Positions 17,523 through 25,882 are shown, counted from the stretch's first letter. The stretch is 64,000 nt of DNA from Actinomycetes bacterium (GCA_029782355.1 JAKOUY010000036.1:66193-130192), one strand, 5' to 3'. The notes: generated by a model from the letters alone, not told the origin. Translations and numbers: made by a program.

Positions 17523-18764
17523 TTAGGAGCAGTGCCGGCGCAACAGGTCGAAGGCGGTGATCACGCTGAGCTCGCGCATCTGGCGACGCTGGCCGGGCAT
17601 CCGCACCGTGGTGGTGTGGCGCACCATCGGCGTGATCAACCCGATGCACAGGGTGCCCACCGGTTGGCCGTCCTGCTCGGCGGGTCCAGCGACCCCGGTG
17701 AGCGACAGGCCGACGTCCGACCCCAGCACCCGGCACGCTCCGGCGGCCATCGCCAGTGCCGCCGCTTCGCTGACGACCGGACCGTCGGGGACGCCGAGCA
17801 GATCGAACTTGACCTCGCTGGCGTAGCTGACGACCGATCCGCGCAGGACGTCGCTGGCCCCGGGGACGTCCGTCAGCCGACCGGCGACGAGACCGCCGGT
17901 GACCGATTCGGCCAGCCCGAGCGACCATCCCCGCCGGCGGAGCAGCTCCAGCACCACCGACTCCATCGTGTCCTCGTCGACCCCGTAGACGTGTTCGCCG
18001 ACCTCCTCACGGACCACCGACTCCCAGTGGTCGAGCAGCACCACGGCCTGCGCAGCGGTCGAGGCCCGGGCCGTGAGTCGGACCTTCATGCCGTCCCACC
18101 CGCTGGCCAGGAACGCCAGCGTCGGGTTGCCCGCCTGATCGAGATCGGCGATCACCCCATCGAGCCGCTGGTTCAGGCCGCTCTCGCTCTCCCCCCACGT
18201 CTTCAGCGTCCGGCTGACGATCGTGCCGGTCTCGCCGGCGCGGCGGCAGAGGTCCGGGACCACGGCCCGCTCGATCATGTCGACCATCTCGTGGGGCACG
18301 CCGGGGACGGCGTAGACCACCCGATCGTGGCCGCCGACGCGCACCGGGCAGATCAGGCCGGGCGCGGTGCCCCGCGTCTGGGGGATCACGGTCGCGCCAT
18401 GCGGCACCATCGCCTGGCGCAGGTTGTTCGGGGCCATCGCCCGGCCACGGGCGGCGAACAGGTCACGGATGGTCGTGGCCACCCCCTCGTCGTGCTCCAG
18501 CGGCACACCCATCACCGCGGCGATCGACTCACGAGTCAGGTCGTCATGGGTCGGCCCGAGCCCGCCGCACACCACCAGGGCATCGGCCTCGGTCAGGGCG
18601 TCGCGCAGCAGCCGTTCGAGGCGATCCTGGTTGTCGCCAACCTTGTACTGCACGTGGCAGTTGATCCCGGCGGCGGCCAGCCGTTCGCCGATGACCGCGC
18701 TGTTGGTGTCGACGATCTGGCCGAGCAGCAACTCCGTGCCGACGGCGACGACGTTACAGCGCAT
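17523..18764 (-). CDS. cinA: CinA family protein (NMN deamidase / competence-damage protein)
   Basis: A 413-residue two-domain CinA. The N-terminal MoCF/COG1058 domain has VGTELLLGQIVDTNS and the GGLGPTHDD loop, with pyrophosphatase-type activity known in the family. The C-terminal CinA/PncC domain (about 255-413) contains LGLAESVTGGLVAGRLTDVPGASDVLRGSVVSY split over conserved segments, including the Ser-Thr/Val-GG motif of the NMN deamidase. The role is NAD pyridine-nucleotide salvage, converting NMN to NaMN. It lies 3 bp from pgsA and downstream of rimO on the same strand, a common bacterial arrangement (rimO-pgsA-cinA). Confidence 0.95.
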   Translation of the reverse strand: MRCNVVAVGTELLLGQIVDTNSAVIGERLAAAGINCHVQYKVGDNQDRLERLLRDALTEADALVVCGGLGPTHDDLTRESIAAVMGVPLEHDEGVATTIRDLFAARGRAMAPNNLRQAMVPHGATVIPQTRGTAPGLICPVRVGGHDRVVYAVPGVPHEMVDMIERAVVPDLCRRAGETGTIVSRTLKTWGESESGLNQRLDGVIADLDQAGNPTLAFLASGWDGMKVRLTARASTAAQAVVLLDHWESVVREEVGEHVYGVDEDTMESVVLELLRRRGWSLGLAESVTGGLVAGRLTDVPGASDVLRGSVVSYASEVKFDLLGVPDGPVVSEAAALAMAAGACRVLGSDVGLSLTGVAGPAEQDGQPVGTLCIGLITPMVRHTTTVRMPGQRRQMRELSVITAFDLLRRHCS

Positions 18765-18767
18765 CGG

Positions 18768-19328
18768 TCAGACCACCACGGGCTGACCGTGGGAACGATG
18801 CACCCGCCACATGTACTGGGCTGCGCTGACCAGCGCCAGGACCACCGACACCCAGAGCAGACCGATCCACAGCCAGGTCGCCCGCCGGGCGGTCAGCGGG
18901 GCGATGGCGAACCCGACGGCCAACTGCTGGGCGAACGTCTTCCACTTGGCCGTCTTGCTGGCCGGCATGCTGACCCCCTTGGAGACGATGAACGTCCGGT
19001 AGAGGCTGATCAGCAGTTCGCGCACGGCGATGATCACCACCGGCACCACCCAGAACACGTCGCGCTCGACCAGCGTGAACATCGCTCCGAGCACCAGGAT
19101 CTTGTCGGCCAGCGGGTCGAGGAACGCCCCGAGGTTCGTGGTCCCGTGACGGCGGGCGAGATAGCCGTCGATCCCGTCGCTGGAGCACAGCACGAACCAC
19201 AGGGCGAAGGCGACCCACGATCCGGCGCGGCCCTCGGGGATCAACCAGAAGGCCAGCGGGGCCACCAGGATCCTGGCAACCGTCACCACGTTGGCCCAGG
19301 TGGCGATCGCCGTCGGCTCGACCGTCAT
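18768..19328 (-). CDS. pgsA: CDP-diacylglycerol--glycerol-3-phosphate 3-phosphatidyltransferase
   Basis: A 186-residue integral membrane enzyme of the CDP-alcohol phosphatidyltransferase family. The signature D-x2-DG-x2-AR-x8-G-x3-D-x3-D is seen as DGIDGYLARRHGTTNLGAFL followed by DPLAD. About four or five hydrophobic helices are visible. It makes phosphatidylglycerol phosphate, the first step to PG and cardiolipin. The start overlaps the rimO stop by 4 nt, so the pair is translationally coupled. Confidence 0.93.
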   Translation of the reverse strand: MTVEPTAIATWANVVTVARILVAPLAFWLIPEGRAGSWVAFALWFVLCSSDGIDGYLARRHGTTNLGAFLDPLADKILVLGAMFTLVERDVFWVVPVVIIAVRELLISLYRTFIVSKGVSMPASKTAKWKTFAQQLAVGFAIAPLTARRATWLWIGLLWVSVVLALVSAAQYMWRVHRSHGQPVVV

Positions 19329-20605
19329 CCGCGGCCCACCGCGACGTCGACGCCCACCAGATCCGGTCCGAGCGCGTCGACGATGTGCACGTCGTGCAGC
19401 TCACCCACGGCCAGGTGATCGGGCACTTCGATGATCCCGTCGATCTCCGGCGCTTCCCGGGCACTGCGCGCCTCGCCCGGGCGATCGACGAGCACCCGCA
19501 CCGTCGCACCGATCAGCTCGTCGCGCCGCGACGCGGTGATGTCGTCCTGCATCGCCCGCAACTCTGCCAAACGCTCGTCGCGCAGCACGGCATCGACCGT
19601 TCCATCCAGGCCGGCGGCATGTGTCCCGTCCTCCGGGCTGTAGGCGAAGAACCCGCACCAGTCCAGCCGGGCCTGCTCGACGAACTCGAGCAGCCGATCG
19701 TGGTCGGTCTCGGTCTCGCCGGGGTAACCGACGATGAAGTTGCTGCGGAACGCCGCATCGGGGCGGCGCCGGCGGATGTCGTCGATCCGCTCGAGGAAGC
19801 GAGCCCCGTCGCCCCAGCGACGCATGCGCCGCAGCAACGGCTTGCTGACATGCTGGAGCGAGAGATCGAAGTACGGCACGTCGGAGGCGCAGATCTGGTC
19901 GACGAGCTGGTCGGTCAGGTCGCTCGGATAGAGGTACAGCAGGCGAGTCCAGTCGACCCGCTCCGACACCCGCCGGACCAGCTCGACGATCGAACCGGCG
20001 CCCAGCTCGGCGGGACGATCCCTGCCGTAGCTGGCCAGATCCTGGGCCACCAGCACCACCTCTCGGACGCCCAGCGCGTCGACCTCCTCCAGGATCGACT
20101 CCATGTCACGGCTGCGCTGCGGGCCGCGGAACGACGGGATCGCGCAGAACCCGCACGACCGGTCGCAGCCCTCGGCGATCTTCACGTAGGCCCACGGCCG
20201 TTCGCTGGCCGGGCGGGGCAGGTTCAGCAGGTCGAGTGACGGCACCGGCGGCCTGCCGGCTGCTCCGCCCGGGCGCCGCCCGATGGTCACCGGCACGCCG
20301 AAGCCGGCGACCTGGTCGACCTCCGGCAGCGCCTCGGCCAATTCGGTTCCGTAGCGTTCGGCCAGGCACCCGGTCACCACCAGGCGCGACCCCGGGCGGC
20401 GCTGGGACTCCAACGCCAGGATCGTGTCGATCGACTCCCGGCGGGCCTCGTCGATGAACGCGCAGGTGTTGACCACCACGAGGTCGGCCTCCCCCGCTTC
20501 ACCCACCGGCCGCATCCCATCGGCCACCAAGGTGCCGACCAGCTTGTCGCTGTCGACCTGGTTCTTCGGGCATCCGAGGGTTTCGACGAAGAACGTGCCG
20601 GGCAC
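19325..20605 (-). CDS. rimO: ribosomal protein S12 methylthiotransferase RimO
   Basis: A 426-residue radical-SAM methylthiotransferase. The GTG start at 20605 is chosen because the conserved N-terminus (TFFVETLGCPKNQVDSD) begins right after it. An N-terminal UPF0004 domain is followed by the radical-SAM cluster CDRSCGFC at about residue 147 and a C-terminal TRAM domain (about 360-426). It adds a methylthio group to the conserved Asp of ribosomal protein S12. First gene of rimO-pgsA-cinA. The divergent upstream spacer is shared with a SigF-type promoter for the gene on the other strand. Confidence 0.95.
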   Translation of the reverse strand: MPGTFFVETLGCPKNQVDSDKLVGTLVADGMRPVGEAGEADLVVVNTCAFIDEARRESIDTILALESQRRPGSRLVVTGCLAERYGTELAEALPEVDQVAGFGVPVTIGRRPGGAAGRPPVPSLDLLNLPRPASERPWAYVKIAEGCDRSCGFCAIPSFRGPQRSRDMESILEEVDALGVREVVLVAQDLASYGRDRPAELGAGSIVELVRRVSERVDWTRLLYLYPSDLTDQLVDQICASDVPYFDLSLQHVSKPLLRRMRRWGDGARFLERIDDIRRRRPDAAFRSNFIVGYPGETETDHDRLLEFVEQARLDWCGFFAYSPEDGTHAAGLDGTVDAVLRDERLAELRAMQDDITASRRDELIGATVRVLVDRPGEARSAREAPEIDGIIEVPDHLAVGELHDVHIVDALGPDLVGVDVAVGRG

Positions 20606-20639
20606 GGTGGTCGAGGCTACCGCGGCAGGCGCGCGGCGG

Positions 20640-20665
20640 GTTTGGGGGATCGGACCGAGGGGTAC
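20640..20665 (+). promoter_or_regulatory. SigF/SigB-type promoter, GTTT-N16-GGGTAC
   Basis: GTTT at 20640-20643 and GGGTAC at 20660-20665 with a 16-nt spacer match the SigF/SigB alternative sigma consensus (GTTT-N14-17-GGGTA). It lies 44 nt before the ATG at 20709, leaving room for a ribosome-binding site (GAGGAAG). A SigF-type sigma gene lies within 5 kb. Confidence 0.72.
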
Positions 20666-20708
20666 CCGCGCCGGGCAACGCCCCGACTCACCCGAGGAAG
20701 TACCCATC

Positions 20709-21113
20709 ATGGATTCCAAGCTGCTCGACCCCAAGATCCTCGACACGGCGGCCAGCGCGATCGGTTCCGCGGTCGACACCATTGCCGAGACCGTCGGCAA
20801 CCTCCCGGGAACGCTGGCCACGGCGGCCGGCCAGGTGGGCGATGTGGTCAGCGACGCAGCCGGCAGCGCCCGCACGCTGTGGCGCCGGCAGTCCCGCCAG
20901 GCCCGCCGGTGGTGGTCGCGGCGTCAGGGCGGTGGCCGGTCGTGGACGACCTGGGTGCTCGCCGCCGCCGGCGCGGCGACGCTGGCTGCCGTGGCGGCCA
21001 AGGCATGCCGTTCTCGTTCGTGCCCGACGACGACCGCCGCGGCGACCCCGTCGACCGACGCCCCGACCACCACGACCACCGCAACCGACAGCTCGACCGA
21101 CCGGGTCGCCTGA
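20709..21113 (+). CDS. small stress-type membrane protein with Thr/Ser-rich tail
   Basis: A 134-residue protein of unknown family. Residues 1-55 form an Ala/Gly/Val-rich amphipathic region resembling apolipoprotein- or YtxH-like stress proteins. A very basic Trp/Arg stretch (about 58-78) follows, then one transmembrane segment (about 82-98) and a Thr/Pro/Ser-rich tail. ATG 20709 has a GAGGAAG ribosome-binding site. It is preceded by a SigF-type promoter and is probably a general-stress protein. Function unknown. Confidence 0.8.
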   Translation: MDSKLLDPKILDTAASAIGSAVDTIAETVGNLPGTLATAAGQVGDVVSDAAGSARTLWRRQSRQARRWWSRRQGGGRSWTTWVLAAAGAATLAAVAAKACRSRSCPTTTAAATPSTDAPTTTTTATDSSTDRVA

Positions 21114-21246
21114 GCGCGGGGGCGGGAGCCCCGCACCGGCGCGCCGGCGGCCCTGCCGCGACGGAGGCGGTGCGGTTCACCCGAACGGATGAACGCGTCC
21201 CTGGCACTGTTCATCCGGGCGAGCGAATGGGCGAGGGCTCAGTAAG

Positions 21247-22830
21247 GTGGCCGCCGTGGCAGGCGGGGCGGAACCGGGCGCACGGTTCAGCCTGTGGAAC
21301 CGCAGCCGCACCGTGATCGCGGTCGGCGCCCTGATCCTGGCCACCTTGGCGGCCGCGGCGGTCACCAGTGCGTGGCGCAGCGGCACGGCCCTCGAGCGCC
21401 GGCGAGTCGCCCGGGACCGCGCCGTCGAGGTGGCCACCGCCGACAGCGCGATCACCGATCAGCAACTGGTCGTCCTGCGCGCCGCAGCCGCCGGGCGACC
21501 CGTGGACGCCGCCGACCTGGCATCGGGTCGCACGACTGCGGAAACCGCTCTCGCCAGCCTGCGGGCCGCCGCGGGCCAGTGGTCCGGCGCAGCCCCGGTG
21601 GTGGCGAACGCCGATGCCTGGCGAGCCTGGCTCGACCGGGTCGTCACCTCGGGGGCAGTTCCCGACGCGGCTGCGCTGGACGCGGCAGCGGCACCGGTCC
21701 GCACGGCGCTGCAGCGCTTGGGCGTGGAGTCCCGGGCCGAGCTGTCCCTCGACGACCGGCGGGCTGCTCGCTGGCAGCAGCGGGCCCGGTGGAGCCTCGG
21801 CGGGTTCCTGGCCGCCGTGCTGGCCATCGCCGTCGTCGGCGTGGTGCTGCTCCGCCGGGCGATCCTGCGCCCGCTGGCCACCATCGCCGACACCGCGGCC
21901 CGCTTGTCCACGGATCAGTCCGGTCCGGCGAGTGGGGTGGCGACCTTTCCCGCCCAGCGCTCGGCGGAGATGCAACGGCTCAGCGAAGCGGTGTCGACGA
22001 TGCACGCCGACCTCCGTTCGTCACGCGACGAGGCAGTGCGTGCCCTGCAGGCGATGACGCAGAGTGCCGTGCTGGCCATCCACGTCCGCTCGGAGCTGGC
22101 ACCGGACGAGGAGCCCGTGCGAGCCGCCGGGTGGTCCTTCGCCACGTCGATGCGCGCTGCCGAGGGCTTGGCGGCCGGCGACTGCTCGGATGTCGCCCTG
22201 CTCGACGAGCACCACGTCTACGTGCTGCTGCTCGACGTCACCGGCCACGGGGCGCTGGCGGCGGTCACCGCGCTGACCACCAAGTCGCTGCTGCGCTCGG
22301 CCTTGCGTGCCGGGCTGTCGCCGGGCCACGCCATCCGCTGGACGTGGGAGCATGGCGAGCGCCGCGAGGAGGCCGGGTACCTCACCGCCTTCGTCGCCCG
22401 GATCGACCTGAACACCGGTCGGTGCACCTACGCCAACGCCGGCCACCCGCCGGCGCTGGTCACCAGCGGGGAGACGATCGCCGAACTGGGCGCGACCGGA
22501 CCACTGGTCGGTCCGTTCGACGCCACCTGGGAGGACCGCACCGTCGTGCTCGACATGGGCGCCGTGATGCTGATCCACAGCGACGGGTTGACCGACGCCG
22601 TCGACCGGGAGCGAAACCGCTTCGGTGAGCAGGCCGTCCAGTCCGAGTTGGTGACGGCCTGCCGCGATCCGCGTGCCGATGCGTCGGCCACGCTCGACCA
22701 TCTCGCCCGGCGGCTCGACCACCACGCGGCGAGCTACCCGGACGATGTCACCGTGGTGTGCATCGCCCATCGTCCACCGTCGGACGCACGCCAGCCGCCG
22801 CTGCTGAGTAGTTTGGTCGGCAATGTCTGA
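21247..22830 (+). CDS. RsbU-like membrane PP2C phosphatase (HAMP-SpoIIE)
   Basis: A 527-residue sensor phosphatase. Transmembrane helices at about 20-40 and 179-201 bracket an extracytoplasmic helical sensor region. A HAMP-like segment follows (about 202-255), then a SpoIIE/PPM phosphatase domain (about 290-510). The domain has GDCSDVALLDE, LLLDVTGHG, YANAGHPPALV and HSDGLTDA metal and core motifs. It should dephosphorylate the STAS antagonist encoded next, releasing the sigma factor. GTG 21247 is used; GTG 21256 is equally possible. The STAS gene overlaps its end by 8 nt. Confidence 0.9.
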   Translation: MAAVAGGAEPGARFSLWNRSRTVIAVGALILATLAAAAVTSAWRSGTALERRRVARDRAVEVATADSAITDQQLVVLRAAAAGRPVDAADLASGRTTAETALASLRAAAGQWSGAAPVVANADAWRAWLDRVVTSGAVPDAAALDAAAAPVRTALQRLGVESRAELSLDDRRAARWQQRARWSLGGFLAAVLAIAVVGVVLLRRAILRPLATIADTAARLSTDQSGPASGVATFPAQRSAEMQRLSEAVSTMHADLRSSRDEAVRALQAMTQSAVLAIHVRSELAPDEEPVRAAGWSFATSMRAAEGLAAGDCSDVALLDEHHVYVLLLDVTGHGALAAVTALTTKSLLRSALRAGLSPGHAIRWTWEHGERREEAGYLTAFVARIDLNTGRCTYANAGHPPALVTSGETIAELGATGPLVGPFDATWEDRTVVLDMGAVMLIHSDGLTDAVDRERNRFGEQAVQSELVTACRDPRADASATLDHLARRLDHHAASYPDDVTVVCIAHRPPSDARQPPLLSSLVGNV

Positions 22831-23134
22831 CGAGCCGATCCTGCGGGTGGATGTCGACGGTGACGCGGTCACCCTCGACGGCGAGGTCGACGCGTCGAGC
22901 GTCGAGCTCCTGGAGGACGCCCTGGCCGAGCTCGACCCCTCGACGATGGCCGCCCTCGACCTCGCCGCAGTGAGCTTCATCGATTCGACCGGGCTGCGCG
23001 CCCTGCTCGACGGGCACCAGCGCTTCGAGGCGGCAGGCGGGGCGTTGCGGATCGTCGCCATGTCGGCCCCGGTCGAGCGGCTGATCGACATCGCCGGCGT
23101 CACCGCCTACCTGCACATCGCCGAACGCGACTGA
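22823..23134 (+). CDS. STAS-domain anti-sigma factor antagonist (RsbV-like)
   Basis: A 103-residue single STAS domain. The phosphorylatable Ser is Ser55 in FIDSTGLRALL, the canonical position in RsbV/SpoIIAA. It starts inside the end of the RsbU-like gene (8-nt overlap), so antagonist and phosphatase are made together. Dephosphorylated antagonist would bind an RsbW-like ATPase and free the sigma factor. It is convergent with the anti-sigma and sigma genes 1 kb away. Confidence 0.93.
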   Translation: MSDEPILRVDVDGDAVTLDGEVDASSVELLEDALAELDPSTMAALDLAAVSFIDSTGLRALLDGHQRFEAAGGALRIVAMSAPVERLIDIAGVTAYLHIAERD

Positions 23135-23138
23135 CCTC

Positions 23139-23164
23139 GTTTGGAGGAGGCCGGCAGCGGGTAG
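23139..23164 (+). promoter_or_regulatory. SigF/SigB-type promoter, GTTT-N16-GGGTAG
   Basis: GTTT at 23139-23142 and GGGTAG at 23159-23164 with a 16-nt spacer. The last -10 base is 11 nt before the ATG at 23175, so the transcript would have only a few leader nucleotides. It begins 5 nt after the stop codon of the STAS gene. Confidence 0.7.
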
Positions 23165-23174
23165 GTGCCCGCGC

Positions 23175-23537
23175 ATGTCTCGCCTGCTGTCGCCGTTCCG
23201 CAAGTTCCGCCGGGGTGTGTGGTTGTTGCTGCTCTGGTCGAACCGTCATCTGCTCGGGCTGTGGGCCCGCTCGTTGAGCCAGGAGCTCCGCCACCCCGTC
23301 GACCCGGCCCGGACGCTGCGTCTGGTGCGTGGGCTGCTGCGGGTCACCTCCGACAGCCGGCTCTCCAATGCGCCGGAGCTGCGCTCGCTGCGCGTCGTCG
23401 ACGATGCCGTGATCGCCACCGCCGACGCCTCGTGGCGCCACCGGTCCACCGTGCGGACGGTGCTGCAGGGTATCTCCCGGGTCAACCGGGTCGACTTCGA
23501 CGACATCCCCGGCACCGCTTCGGTCGCCGCGGCCTGA
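23175..23537 (+). CDS. uncharacterised 120-residue protein under a SigF-type promoter
   Basis: No family recognised. The N-terminus is basic and hydrophobic (FRKFRRGVWLLLLWSNRHLLGLW), suggesting membrane association. It is followed by an Arg/Leu-rich helical middle and a C-terminal region with predicted beta-alpha character (SLRVVDDAVIATADASWRHR). The near-leaderless SigF-type promoter and its position between the STAS gene and the response regulator mark it as a stress-regulon member or regulator of the switch. The next gene starts 3 nt after its stop. Confidence 0.75.
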   Translation: MSRLLSPFRKFRRGVWLLLLWSNRHLLGLWARSLSQELRHPVDPARTLRLVRGLLRVTSDSRLSNAPELRSLRVVDDAVIATADASWRHRSTVRTVLQGISRVNRVDFDDIPGTASVAAA

Positions 23538-23540
23538 GTC

Positions 23541-24164
23541 GTGGCCATCTCCGTCGCGCTGGTCAACGACTACGAGGTCATCGTCGCCGGCCTGGCTGCC
23601 GGGCTGCGGCCGTTCGCCGACCGGGTCCAGGTGGTCGAGTTGAACGTCGGTGACGAGCCCCGCCGACAGGCCGACCTGGCCCTGTTCGACACGTTCGCCA
23701 GCCGTCAGGACTCCCTCCATCGGGCACGCAAGATGGTCGAGGACGATGTCGTCGGCGACGTCGTGCTGTACACGTGGGATGCATCGTCGCGGCTCATCGA
23801 GCTGGCCGACGACATCGGGGTGGCGGCGGTCCTGCTGAAGACCCAGCCGATGTCCGTGGTGGTCGAGACCCTTGAGAACGTCGCCAAGGGCAACACCGGG
23901 GCACCGACGCGAGTCCGCCGCGGGCGTTCGACGATGCAGCCCAACGAGCTGTCCGAGCGGGAGCTGGAGGTCCTCGCCCTGGTGTCGGCCGGGCTGAGCA
24001 ACCGGGAGATCGCCGAGCAGCTGTTCGTGTCCGTCAACACGGTCAAGACCCACATCGCCCGGCTGTACCGCCGCCTCGGGGTTCGCAACCGGGTGGAGGC
24101 CGCCAGCATCGCCGCCGAGCACCGCCTCGGGCCGCCGCCACGCCGCCGGCCTCCGGGCGACTGA
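23541..24164 (+). CDS. LuxR/NarL-family response regulator
   Basis: A 207-residue two-domain regulator, GTG start at 23541. The N-terminal receiver-like domain (about 1-115) keeps a phospho-acceptor Asp in LALFDTF, the Thr in LYTW and the Lys in LLKT. The usual acidic pair is Asn-Asp (VNDYE). The C-terminal LuxR HTH (about 135-195) has SERELEVLALVSAGLSNREI and TVKTHIARLYRRLG. No histidine kinase is adjacent, so its phosphodonor is unknown. Probably co-transcribed with the 120-residue gene, so it may be SigF-dependent. Confidence 0.92.
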   Translation: MAISVALVNDYEVIVAGLAAGLRPFADRVQVVELNVGDEPRRQADLALFDTFASRQDSLHRARKMVEDDVVGDVVLYTWDASSRLIELADDIGVAAVLLKTQPMSVVVETLENVAKGNTGAPTRVRRGRSTMQPNELSERELEVLALVSAGLSNREIAEQLFVSVNTVKTHIARLYRRLGVRNRVEAASIAAEHRLGPPPRRRPPGD

Positions 24165-24180
24165 CCAGACCGGGTGATCG

Positions 24181-24564
24181 TCAGGCCAGTTCGAGCGCTG
24201 CCTTCGCCACCGTCACGTGATCGTCGGCGACCTCGAAGCGGTCGACCACCGCAGCGGCGATCCGCCGAGTGAGGTCATCGGCCTCGGCCGGCCGGCGCCC
24301 GTCCTGCGCACGGAACGTCACCTCGATCCGGCGGTCGTGCAGATCGAACGACACCACCGCCCGGCCGACGTGGTCGCCGCCGGCCAACAGCAGCGAGAAC
24401 GCCTCGCTGAGCGCCAGCTTGACGTCATCGATCTCGTCGACCGACCAGCCGGCATCCGCCCCGAAGGCCGCGGCGACCAGGCGGATCGTCGACAGCGAAC
24501 TGCCGTCGAGGTCGACCACCAGGTCGACGACTCGACCGCCCGCGGCCCGCGATGCGACGTCCAT
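24181..24564 (-). CDS. degenerate RsbW-like ATPase-fold protein
   Basis: A 127-residue protein from the ATG at 24564, resembling the HATPase fold of anti-sigma kinases (DEIDDVKLALSEAFSLLL). The N-box Asn expected four residues after Glu54 is Leu58, and no Gly-rich ATP lid is visible. Kinase activity is therefore doubtful. It could bind the sigma factor or antagonist without phosphorylating it. It lies 40 bp downstream of the intact RsbW-like gene on the same strand. Confidence 0.72.
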   Translation of the reverse strand: MDVASRAAGGRVVDLVVDLDGSSLSTIRLVAAAFGADAGWSVDEIDDVKLALSEAFSLLLAGGDHVGRAVVSFDLHDRRIEVTFRAQDGRRPAEADDLTRRIAAAVVDRFEVADDHVTVAKAALELA

Positions 24565-24604
24565 GGCCCGGCAGGTTATCCCGCCGCCAGGCGTCGGGTG
24601 TGGG

Positions 24605-25021
24605 TCATCGGGCCGCCCACGGGAACCGGCAGGCGATGGTGAGCAGCTGATCGTGGTACTGGACACGCACGTCCCCGGACAGGGTGGCCACCAGGAACAG
24701 ACCCCGCCCGCTGATCTGGTGCGGCGGTGGCGCCGCCCATCCGCTGGGTGGGCCGACCGGGCGACTGTCGGCGGCGGGCAGTCCGGACGTCACGGCCAGC
24801 GCTGCCGGCGGACCCGGCTCGAAGCCCACCCCGATGTGCCCGCCGGCTCCATGGACGACGCCGTTGGTCACCAGCTCGCTGACCACCAGTTCCAAGTCGG
24901 CGAGCAGCGCCGGGCTGATCCCGGCTGCCTGAGCCTCCGTTCGCACCAGCCCGCGGGCAGCACGCACCGACGCCAGATCGGCGGTGAACTGCGTACCGCG
25001 CAGCGGAAGGACGGAATCCAC
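24605..25021 (-). CDS. RsbW-like anti-sigma factor / serine kinase (HATPase)
   Basis: A 138-residue GHKL ATPase-fold protein. The N-box is intact (Glu49, Asn53 in ELVTNGVVHG) and the lid motif GRGLFLV is at 106-112. A Pro/Gly-rich insert (about 82-102) is unusual. The likely role is to sequester the SigF-type sigma and inactivate the STAS protein by phosphorylation. GTG start at 25021 lies 10 nt after a SigF-type -10, so the sigma factor probably drives its own inhibitor. No ribosome-binding site precedes the start, consistent with a near-leaderless message. The sigma gene is 50 bp upstream. Confidence 0.87.
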   Translation of the reverse strand: MDSVLPLRGTQFTADLASVRAARGLVRTEAQAAGISPALLADLELVVSELVTNGVVHGAGGHIGVGFEPGPPAALAVTSGLPAADSRPVGPPSGWAAPPPHQISGRGLFLVATLSGDVRVQYHDQLLTIACRFPWAAR

Positions 25022-25030
25022 GGCCCCGGG

Positions 25031-25056
25031 CTACCCAGGTGGGTCGCCGGGCAAAC
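25031..25056 (-). promoter_or_regulatory. SigF/SigB-type promoter, GTTT-N16-GGGTAG
   Basis: On the minus strand, GTTT (25056-25053) and GGGTAG (25036-25031) with a 16-nt spacer. It lies in the 50-bp gap between the sigma factor stop and the RsbW-like GTG start. The predicted transcript begins within a few nt of the GTG. Confidence 0.72.
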
Positions 25057-25071
25057 GTCGGCGACAACCGG

Positions 25072-25818
25072 TCACGAGGTCGATGGCAGCCAGGTGCGCA
25101 TCAGCTCGAACGACTTGCGCAGCAGCCGGGACACGTGCATCTGGGAGATGCCCAGCGAGGCGGCGATCTCGCTCTGCGACCGCTCCTCGAAGAAGCGCTG
25201 TCGGACGATCTCTCGCTCTCGGGCGGGCAGCTTGTCCATCAACCGGGTGACGACACTGGCGTCGAGGACGTCGCCGTAGCCACGCTCGTGGTCGGCGACC
25301 GCCGGTGGCGGACCGTCCGGTCCGCCCACGGGCGCGTCGAGCGACCCGACCTCGTACGCCGCTCCCGCCGCCAACCCACGGATCACCTCGTCCTGGTCGA
25401 CGCGCAGATGGGCTGCCAGCTCCGCGACCGTCGGCGATCGGCCGAGGCGTTGGGTCAGCTCCTCGCTGGCGCGGCGGATCGCCAGGTGCAACTCCTTGGC
25501 CGAGCGAGGGACGCGCACCACCCAACTGGCGTCGCGCAGGAACCGCTTCAGCTCCCCTTCGATCGTGCTGCCGGCGAAGGCGCTGAACGGAAACCCGAGA
25601 TCCGGGTCGAAGCGGTCGACGGCCTTGATCAGGCCGATCATCGCCGCCTGGCGGACGTCCTCGGCCCGGCCGCGACCGGCGAAGCGCTTGGAGATGTGCG
25701 TGGCGAGGCCCATGTAGCGCTCGACCAGCAGGTTGCGGGCGACACGATCGCCACCCGCCGACCGTTCGAACAGGGCGCGCTCCTCGTCGGACAGCGCGAC
25801 GCGTTCGACCGGATCCAC
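25072..25818 (-). CDS. sigF: SigF/SigB-type general stress sigma factor
   Basis: A 248-residue group 3 sigma-70 factor. Region 2 (about 30-95) has DVRQAAMIGLIKAVDRFDPD and FSAFAGSTIEGELKRFLRD. Region 3 (about 100-160) has VPRSAKELHLAI. Region 4 (about 190-245) has LPAREREIVRQRFFEERSQ and the HTH SEIAASLGISQMHVSRLLRK. These match the SigB/SigF/WhiG branch. It is the probable reader of the four GTTT-N16-GGGTA promoters in this segment and the target of the neighbouring partner-switching proteins. No SigF-type promoter is seen upstream of its own start. Confidence 0.93.
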   Translation of the reverse strand: MDPVERVALSDEERALFERSAGGDRVARNLLVERYMGLATHISKRFAGRGRAEDVRQAAMIGLIKAVDRFDPDLGFPFSAFAGSTIEGELKRFLRDASWVVRVPRSAKELHLAIRRASEELTQRLGRSPTVAELAAHLRVDQDEVIRGLAAGAAYEVGSLDAPVGGPDGPPPAVADHERGYGDVLDASVVTRLMDKLPAREREIVRQRFFEERSQSEIAASLGISQMHVSRLLRKSFELMRTWLPSTS

Positions 25819-25844
25819 GACGTGAGCCTACGACGTGCGCCGAC

Positions 25845-25882
25845 GCGCACGGAGGGGCCGCATGAGCGGCCCCTCCGTGCGC
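25845..25882. terminator. perfect 17-bp stem hairpin
   Basis: Arms gcgcacggaggggccgc (25845-25861) and gcggcccctccgtgcgc (25866-25882) around the loop atga. It sits between the 22-residue ORF and the sigma gene, both on the minus strand. It fits a terminator after ftsK/micropeptide that insulates sigF. Confidence 0.75.

Noticed and set aside
17427-19418. 663-codon plus-strand frame across the tRNA, cinA and pgsA
   Set aside because: It runs through a tRNA and two well-supported genes in antisense.
21200-21240. Possible fifth SigF-type promoter (GTTC-N16-GGGCGA) before the RsbU-like gene
   Set aside because: Both boxes deviate from the other four, so it is not counted.
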